Source of the DNA: an uncultured Blautia sp.
GTDB lineage: Bacteria; Bacillota; Clostridia; Lachnospirales; Lachnospiraceae
Reading direction: 5' to 3'
Assembly (NCBI GenBank): GCA_900552095.1
Contig: URYM01000048.1
Location: forward strand, 1 to 9,788
Length of the DNA: 9,788 bases
This document shows positions 5,742 through 9,788 of the stretch, piece by piece (the stretch's first letter is position 1; every line of letters begins with the position of its first letter). The position numbers and the translations under genes were made by a program. The notes beneath the pieces were generated by a model. The model saw only the letters and a program-made list of their open reading frames with translations, had not been told where the DNA came from and ran no database searches.

Positions 5742-6914
5742 ATGAAATGCAGCAAATGGAAGAGAGCCGGAAACGTGCTCAAAGCAGCTGTCCTGATCGC
5801 ACTGACGGGCATATCTGTTCCGGTGAGTGCGAAAGAGCAGACGGGCGTAACACAGCCGGCGGAATCTCTGATGGAAGAGACGGATTCCGGGGAACCGGAG
5901 AGCGTGGAAAAACAGGAGAGCAGCATTTTGTTTTCCGGGGGAAGCCTGGATAAAATTTATGATGGCCGTCCGGCAGCGGAGCCCCAGGTGTCGGTGACAG
6001 GAAGCAGCGGGAAGGTCTCTTTTTTCTGGGAGGAGAAAGGGGCGGAGGGCTGGACCGCTCTTGCCGGTACTCCGGTGGAAGCGGGAACTTATCGTGTGAC
6101 AGCATCCGTGGAAGAAGATGAAAATTTTGCAGGAGCCCGGACGGAGCAGGAATTTGTCATTAAAAAGGCAGACCGCCATCTGAGTATTTCTGCGGATGGA
6201 CTGAATAAGGTTTATGACGGCAAGCCGGCGGAGATTCCGCAGCTCAAAGGAGAGGGAGACGTGGAGTCTGCCGTTTTTGAGTGGTTCCGAAAAGAAGCCG
6301 ATACCTGGAACCCCATTGCTGAGAGGCCCTATCAGGCCGGAACTTATAAAGTGACGGCAAGGACGGGGGAAGAGCGCAATTGGAAGGAAGGATTCTGTGA
6401 GGCAGAATTTGAGATAGAGAAAGCGCAGAGCAGTCTCTCTTTTGAAGAGGGAGAACTGGGAAAGGTGTATGACAGGACACCGGTGCGGAAGCCGCAGCTT
6501 CACCAGACCGGAAGTATGAGGGAAGCAGAGCTTACCTGGTATCGGAAAGAGGGAGCCGGGTGGAAGACTCTTTTGAGTGCGCCCTCTGAGCCGGGGGAGT
6601 ACCGGGTGATAGCCCGGGTGGAAGAAGACGAAAATTACAGCGGGGCGACGGCGGAAAAGAGTTTTCAGATCCTGCCGCCTGAAATGGTGCAGGAAGAGGA
6701 GGACGGCGGGGCAGTGACGGAACAGGAAAAAGTTCCGGATGAATCAGAAAAAGAGCCGGGAATCCGGGAAGAACAGGAGGAAGAAGCTGCAGCAGTCGGG
6801 ACAGAGAGTGCAGATACCGGGGACAGCATGCCGGTGGCCGGCTGGCTTCTTCTGGGAACTATTGCCGGTATCGCGGCAGTGATGATGAAAATAAGACAGA
6901 ACAGGACCACATAA
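5742..6914 (+). CDS. Secreted membrane-anchored protein with three MBG-like repeats
   Basis: The 390-residue protein starts with a signal peptide (basic KCSKWKR, hydrophobic core about 12-25, likely cut after VSA at 28-30). After a Glu-rich spacer come three tandem repeats of about 84 residues (61-142, 143-228, 229-312). Each begins with (K)xYDG/R, has a WxxKE-type strand in the middle and an AGTY/PGEY strand, and ends with an E-F/FxI strand. This is the pattern of MBG-type immunoglobulin-like domains of clostridial surface proteins. An acidic linker (313-358) leads to SADTGDSMPVAG, a hydrophobic helix (about 365-382) and a basic tail. The anchor resembles a sortase signal but has only TGD, not LPxTG. 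The protein likely displays a binding stalk on the cell surface; the ligand is unknown. The stop lies one base before the next gene. Confidence 0.85.
   Translation: MKCSKWKRAGNVLKAAVLIALTGISVPVSAKEQTGVTQPAESLMEETDSGEPESVEKQESSILFSGGSLDKIYDGRPAAEPQVSVTGSSGKVSFFWEEKGAEGWTALAGTPVEAGTYRVTASVEEDENFAGARTEQEFVIKKADRHLSISADGLNKVYDGKPAEIPQLKGEGDVESAVFEWFRKEADTWNPIAERPYQAGTYKVTARTGEERNWKEGFCEAEFEIEKAQSSLSFEEGELGKVYDRTPVRKPQLHQTGSMREAELTWYRKEGAGWKTLLSAPSEPGEYRVIARVEEDENYSGATAEKSFQILPPEMVQEEEDGGAVTEQEKVPDESEKEPGIREEQEEEAAAVGTESADTGDSMPVAGWLLLGTIAGIAAVMMKIRQNRTT
5922..6677 (+). repeat. Three tandem MBG-like domain repeats (about 250 bases each)
   Basis: Repeat landmarks in the protein are IYDGRP (72-77), VYDGKP (157-162) and VYDRTP (242-247), then AGTYRVTA, AGTYKVTA and PGEYRVIA, about 84-85 residues apart. 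Repeats 1 and 3 also share VEEDEN. The copies are diverged, so this is old duplication rather than recent slippage. Confidence 0.8.
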
Positions 6915-6915
6915 G

Positions 6916-7614
6916 ATGAGTGCATTTATATTTGATGTAGACGATACCCTGTATGATCAGACGATCCCTTTCTGCGATGCATACAGGGCAGTATTTAAAG
7001 ATCGCTTTGAGCTGCCGCTGGGAGAACTTTTTTCGGCCAGCCGCCGGCACAGCGATGTTGTATTTGAGCCTTCCCAGCGCGGGGAGATTACGATGGAGGA
7101 AATGTATATTTACCGGATTCAGAGAGCTTTTGCAGATTTTCAGGTGACGATTACCGATCGGGAAGCTCTGGATTTTCAGGCGGAGTACAGTAAGAATCAG
7201 AGCTGTCTTCGGATTTCAGACCGGATGGGGAAGCTTCTTGACTACTGCAGGGAGAGAGTTCCCATCGGGATTATGACGAATGGCCCCTCTGCTCATCAGT
7301 GGAAAAAGATTCATGCTCTGGGAGCAGAGCGGTGGTTTCCACGGGAGAGCATCTTTGTGTCGGGGGATGTGGGAGCGCCAAAGCCGGAGGCAGAGATCTT
7401 TTGGCATGCCTGCCGGAGGATGAATCAGAATCCGGAACAGATGTATATGATAGGAGATTCTTATCCCAATGATATGGAAGGGGCAAAGGCTGCCGGATGG
7501 CATACCATATGGATGAACCGGAGAAACCATCCGACAGCTAAAGCAGATGCGGCAGATTTTACGGTAGGATCGGAGGAGGAACTTTTTGATCTGATCCGGA
7601 GGATTTTGCCCTGA
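6916..7614 (+). CDS. HAD-superfamily hydrolase, YjjG/5'-nucleotidase-like
   Basis: The 232-residue cytoplasmic protein is a HAD subfamily IA hydrolase. Motif I is FDVDDTLYD (nucleophile D7, acid/base D9), motif II is T121 in GIMTNG, motif III is K156 in GAPKPEAEIF, and motif IV is D181/D186 in GDSYPNDMEGA. The cap domain is at about 15-100. DDTLYD plus GDSYPND resembles YjjG-type nucleotidases and related phosphatases; the substrate is not readable. The ATG lies one base after the stop of the MBG-repeat gene and has only a weak AGGA site (6903-6906), so its translation is probably coupled to that gene. A strong terminator follows at once. The pairing with a surface protein has no clear functional reason. 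Confidence 0.88.
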   Translation: MSAFIFDVDDTLYDQTIPFCDAYRAVFKDRFELPLGELFSASRRHSDVVFEPSQRGEITMEEMYIYRIQRAFADFQVTITDREALDFQAEYSKNQSCLRISDRMGKLLDYCRERVPIGIMTNGPSAHQWKKIHALGAERWFPRESIFVSGDVGAPKPEAEIFWHACRRMNQNPEQMYMIGDSYPNDMEGAKAAGWHTIWMNRRNHPTAKADAADFTVGSEEELFDLIRRILP

Positions 7615-7618
7615 GAGG

Positions 7619-7640
7619 AGCAGGCGAAAGCCTGCTTTTT
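7619..7640 (+). terminator. Intrinsic terminator after the HAD hydrolase
   Basis: AGCAGGC (7619-7625) and GCCTGCT (7630-7636) form a perfect 7-bp stem closed by a GAAA tetraloop and followed by TTTTT and a further T-rich stretch. It ends the MBG-HAD transcript 5 bases after the stop codon. Confidence 0.93.
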
Positions 7641-7656
7641 CTGTTTTGTCTGTATC

Positions 7657-7686
7657 TTGTAAGGAGAGGGAAAAATGTGATAAGAT
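7657..7686 (+). promoter_or_regulatory. Candidate extended -10 promoter of the MATE gene
   Basis: TTGTAA (7657-7662) and TAAGAT (7681-7686) each match four of six bases, with an 18-base spacer. TGA directly before the -10 gives the TGn extension. It lies just after the terminator and about 35 bases before the ATG at 7721. Confidence 0.55.
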
Positions 7687-7720
7687 AAAAACAGAGAACA
7701 ACAAAGGGAGACGTAAGAGA

Positions 7721-9109
7721 ATGGCGGTAGATCTGACGAGGGGGAAAATAGGCAAAACCATGCTGCAGTTTGCCTGGCCCATGATGGTGGGCAATCTGCT
7801 GCAGCAGATGTACAATGTGGCAGATACACTGATCGTGGGACAGTTTCTGGGGAAGGATGCGCTGGCAGCCGTGGGATCGGCATACGCCCTGATGACGTTT
7901 CTGACTTCTATTTTGCTTGGCCTTTGTATGGGAAGCGGCGTGAAGTTTTCTATTTGTTTTGGCGGAGAAGAAAAAGACGGACTGAAAAACAGTTTTTTTC
8001 TGTCCTTTGTGATGATCGGCGTCCTGACGGCGGTGTTAAATCTGGGAGTTTTTCTCGGGCTTGACGGTATTCTGGAACTTTTGCAGGTTCCGGGGGAGGT
8101 TTATCCCCTGATGAGGGAGTATCTCTGGGTGATTTTCTGGGGGATCAGCGCGACTTTTGTGTATAACTTTTTTGCTTCCGTGCTCCGGGCAGTGGGGAAT
8201 TCCGTGACACCGCTGATCTTTCTCGGGATTTCAGCGGTACTTAATATTATCCTGGATCTGGTGTTTGTACTGACTTTTTCCTGGGGAGTGGCAGGAGCGG
8301 CGGCGGCTACCGTTCTCTCTCAGTACGTCTCAGGGATCGGGATTGCGGTGTATTCTCTCTGGAAATTTCCCGGGCTGCGTCCCGGCAGGCGCCATATGAG
8401 GTGGAGCGGAAAGGTGGTAAAAGAGATTTTTCAGCTTTCCTTTCTCACCTGTATCCAGCAGTCGGTTATGAATTTTGGAATTCTCATGGTGCAGGGACTG
8501 GTGAACAGCTTCGGGCCTGCGGTCATGACTGCATTTGCGGCGGCAGTAAAGATTGACTCTTTTGCCTACATGCCGGTGCAGGATTTTGGAAATGCATTTT
8601 CCACTTTTATCGCACAGAATTACGGAGCGGGAAAAAAGGAGAGGATCCGCAGAGGGATCCGCAGCGCGGCGCTCACCTCCTTTCTGTTTTGTGTGGTGAT
8701 TTCTTTGGGCGTCTGCCTTTTTGCCAGACCGCTACTTTTGATTTTTATCAGGCCGGAAGAGACAGAAATCCTGTCTATCGGAATTCAGTATCTCTGGATC
8801 GAGGGAGCGTTTTACTGTCTGATCGGCTGGCTCTTTTTGTTCTACGGATTCTACAGGGCGATGAAGCGGCCGGGAATGTCGGTGATCCTGACGGTTATTT
8901 CTCTGGGGGTACGGGTGATCCTGGCCTATACCCTCTCTGCGGTTCCTGAGATCGGAGTTGCAGGAATCTGGGCAGCTGTTCCCATCGGCTGGTTTCTGGC
9001 AGATCTGGTGGGGATTCTGTACTATTTCCGCAGGAAAAGCCGTCTTTTGGGGGAGACCGCGGCAGCCGGGAAAGAAAACATTTTGAAAAATGAAGAAACT
9101 ATGGTATGA
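7721..9109 (+). CDS. MATE-family multidrug efflux transporter
   Basis: The 462-residue protein is an inner-membrane antiporter that exports cationic drugs, dyes or metabolites using Na+ or H+. It shows the usual twelve hydrophobic helices in two related halves. The N-terminus (GKIGKTMLQFAWPMMVGNLLQQMYNVADTLIVGQ region) and the second half (FIAQNYGAGKKERIRRG, GFYRAMKRPGMSV) are typical of the NorM/DinF/MepA-type clostridial MATE proteins. Length is normal for the family. ATG 7721 is chosen: a GGGAG site lies 10 bases before it and the conserved N-terminus begins there, while the longer reading from a TTG at 7646 would add 25 charged residues and run through the promoter. It is expressed as a single gene, and the next gene has its own promoter overlapping its 3' end. 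The substrate is unknown. Confidence 0.92.
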   Translation: MAVDLTRGKIGKTMLQFAWPMMVGNLLQQMYNVADTLIVGQFLGKDALAAVGSAYALMTFLTSILLGLCMGSGVKFSICFGGEEKDGLKNSFFLSFVMIGVLTAVLNLGVFLGLDGILELLQVPGEVYPLMREYLWVIFWGISATFVYNFFASVLRAVGNSVTPLIFLGISAVLNIILDLVFVLTFSWGVAGAAAATVLSQYVSGIGIAVYSLWKFPGLRPGRRHMRWSGKVVKEIFQLSFLTCIQQSVMNFGILMVQGLVNSFGPAVMTAFAAAVKIDSFAYMPVQDFGNAFSTFIAQNYGAGKKERIRRGIRSAALTSFLFCVVISLGVCLFARPLLLIFIRPEETEILSIGIQYLWIEGAFYCLIGWLFLFYGFYRAMKRPGMSVILTVISLGVRVILAYTLSAVPEIGVAGIWAAVPIGWFLADLVGILYYFRRKSRLLGETAAAGKENILKNEETMV

Positions 9110-9110
9110 T
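9083..9110 (+). promoter_or_regulatory. Promoter of the NRAMP-like gene, inside the end of the MATE gene
   Basis: TTGAAA (9083-9088) and TATGAT (9105-9110) each match five of six bases with a 16-base spacer, and TGG before the -10 supplies the TGn extension. The -10 overlaps the MATE stop codon (9107-9109). Transcription is expected to start near 9117, 28 bases before the ATG. Confidence 0.65.
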
Positions 9111-9144
9111 AAAAGACAAATGACGAAACGAAGGAGGAGTGGAG

Positions 9145-9739
9145 ATGAGTAAAAACAAAAAAGGAAGCGGCGCGATCCTGGGTGCGGCGTTTATTATGGC
9201 GACGTCGGCGATCGGTCCCGGCTTTCTGACTCAGACGGCAGAATTTACCGGAAAATATGGGGCAAGCTTCGGATTTGTGATTCTGGTGACGGTTCTGCTT
9301 TCGGCCATCGTTCAGCTGAATGTGTGGAGAGTTCTTTGCGTGACTGGGCTGCGGGGACAGGATGTGGCAAACCGGCTTCTTCCGGGACTGGGCTATCTGG
9401 TGGCTTTTCTGATTGTACTGGGCGGTCTGGTCTTCAACATTGGAAATGTGGGAGGGGGAGCGCTGGGATTTAATACCCTTCTGGGAATTCCGGAAAAGGC
9501 GGGCTATGTGCTGGCCGGCGGTCTGGCTATCGTGGTCTTTCTTCTGAAAAATGCAAAGGCGGCTATGGATACGCTGACAAAAGTTCTGGGAGGACTTATG
9601 ATCCTTGTGATCTTTGTGGTGATCGTGATCGTAAAACCGCCTGTGGGAGAGGCTCTGAAAAATACGGTGCTTCCGGAGGCAGGCGTGACGAATCTTCTCA
9701 TGCCGATTCTGACGCTTCTGGGCGGAACCGTGGGAGGAT
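9145..9739 (+). CDS. Divergent NRAMP-family transporter, N-terminal part (cut by contig end)
   Basis: About 198 residues are present before the adapter. NRAMP proteins carry Mn(II)/Fe(II) across the membrane. Family signs are the GPGF start of helix 1, a hydrophobic pattern fitting about six helices, and the general layout. The usual metal-binding DPGN of helix 1 is absent: aligned from GPGF, that position reads TGKY (35-38). Helix 3 reads FNIGNVGGGALGFN and the start of helix 6 reads LLGGTVGG instead of the MPH motif. This matches my memory of the YcsG-type branch of clostridia and bacilli, whose substrate is not well known. The ribosome site AAGGAGGAG (9131-9139) lies shortly before the ATG. 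The frame continues into adapter bases after 9739, and those residues are not real. Confidence 0.8.
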
Positions 9740-9788
9740 CTGTCTCTTATACACATCTCCGAGCCCACGAGACCGTACTAGATCTCGT
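9740..9788 (+). other. Nextera sequencing adapter at the contig end (not genomic)
   Basis: The 19-base Tn5 mosaic end CTGTCTCTTATACACATCT occupies 9740-9758. The rest of the i7-side Nextera read-through adapter, CCGAGCCCACGAGAC, follows at 9759-9773. Then come the eight bases CGTACTAG (9774-9781), which I recall as the i7 index N702, and ATCTCGT (9782-9788), the start of the P7 sequence. In the NRAMP frame it reads SYTHLRAHET, and in reverse it yields the GSEMCIRD peptide; both are well-known adapter artefacts in protein databases. Confidence 0.98.

Noticed and set aside
5700..6503. Minus-strand open frame of 267 residues opposite the MBG-repeat gene
   Set aside because: It is antisense to a protein with clear signal peptide, repeats and anchor, has no ribosome site of note and no recognisable motif.
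7646..7720. Longer N-terminus for the MATE protein from a TTG at 7646
   Set aside because: It would add 25 mostly charged residues, pass through the candidate promoter, and start right in the terminator's T-rich tail; ATG 7721 has a proper ribosome site and the conserved family start.
1..9739. tRNA, rRNA, CRISPR array, insertion sequence, integrase or phage genes
   Set aside because: Looked for on both strands; no cloverleaf, evenly spaced repeats, transposase or integrase motifs were seen.
9022..9768. Minus-strand open frame of 248 residues beginning MGSEMCIRDR
   Set aside because: Its start lies in the adapter and the rest is antisense to the NRAMP-like and MATE genes; the sequence is low-complexity His/Gln/Ser without domain motifs.

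Overview
The window looks like chromosomal DNA from a Gram-positive gut-type Clostridia, most likely a Lachnospiraceae member. This is inferred from the strong AGGAGG-type ribosome sites, the style of the Hsp20 and MATE proteins, a CIRCE/HrcA-type heat-shock operator and a TGD-type cell-surface anchor. It holds eleven genes, two of them cut by the window ends. No rRNA, tRNA, CRISPR array, insertion sequence or phage gene was seen.

Layout: (1) 1-1395: the 3' end of a ferrous-iron transporter gene (feoB) followed by a beta-phosphoglucomutase-like HAD hydrolase, ending in a hairpin terminator that can work in both directions. (2) 1398-2507, minus strand: a two-gene operon of a FabG-like short-chain dehydrogenase and a single-domain rhodanese. 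(3) 2508-2668: a divergent promoter region with a palindrome. (4) 2669-3941: two unrecognised membrane proteins, the second clearly AT-rich, behind a strong extended -10 promoter. (5) 3964-5612: a heat-shock unit with an imperfect CIRCE operator laid over the -35 box, hsp20, a 74-nt structured spacer, and a DnaJ-like co-chaperone without a zinc finger. (6) 5742-7640: a secreted, membrane-anchored protein with three MBG-like repeats, placed one base before a second HAD hydrolase and closed by a textbook terminator. (7) 7657-9109: a MATE-family efflux transporter with its own promoter. (8) 9083-9739: a divergent NRAMP-family transporter cut by the contig end.

Hsp20 and the J-domain protein form the clearest functional unit: a holdase plus a co-chaperone that passes clients to DnaK, probably repressed by HrcA. 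The other genes are mostly housekeeping or transport functions with no obvious shared pathway.

The last 49 bases (9740-9788) are not genomic. They match an Illumina Nextera read-through adapter (mosaic end, i7 index CGTACTAG, start of P7), so the contig really ends at about 9739. I found no convincing novel multi-gene system. The best leads are the structured hsp20-dnaJ spacer, the NRAMP homologue lacking the usual metal-binding motif, the AT-rich membrane-protein pair and the MBG-repeat surface protein.
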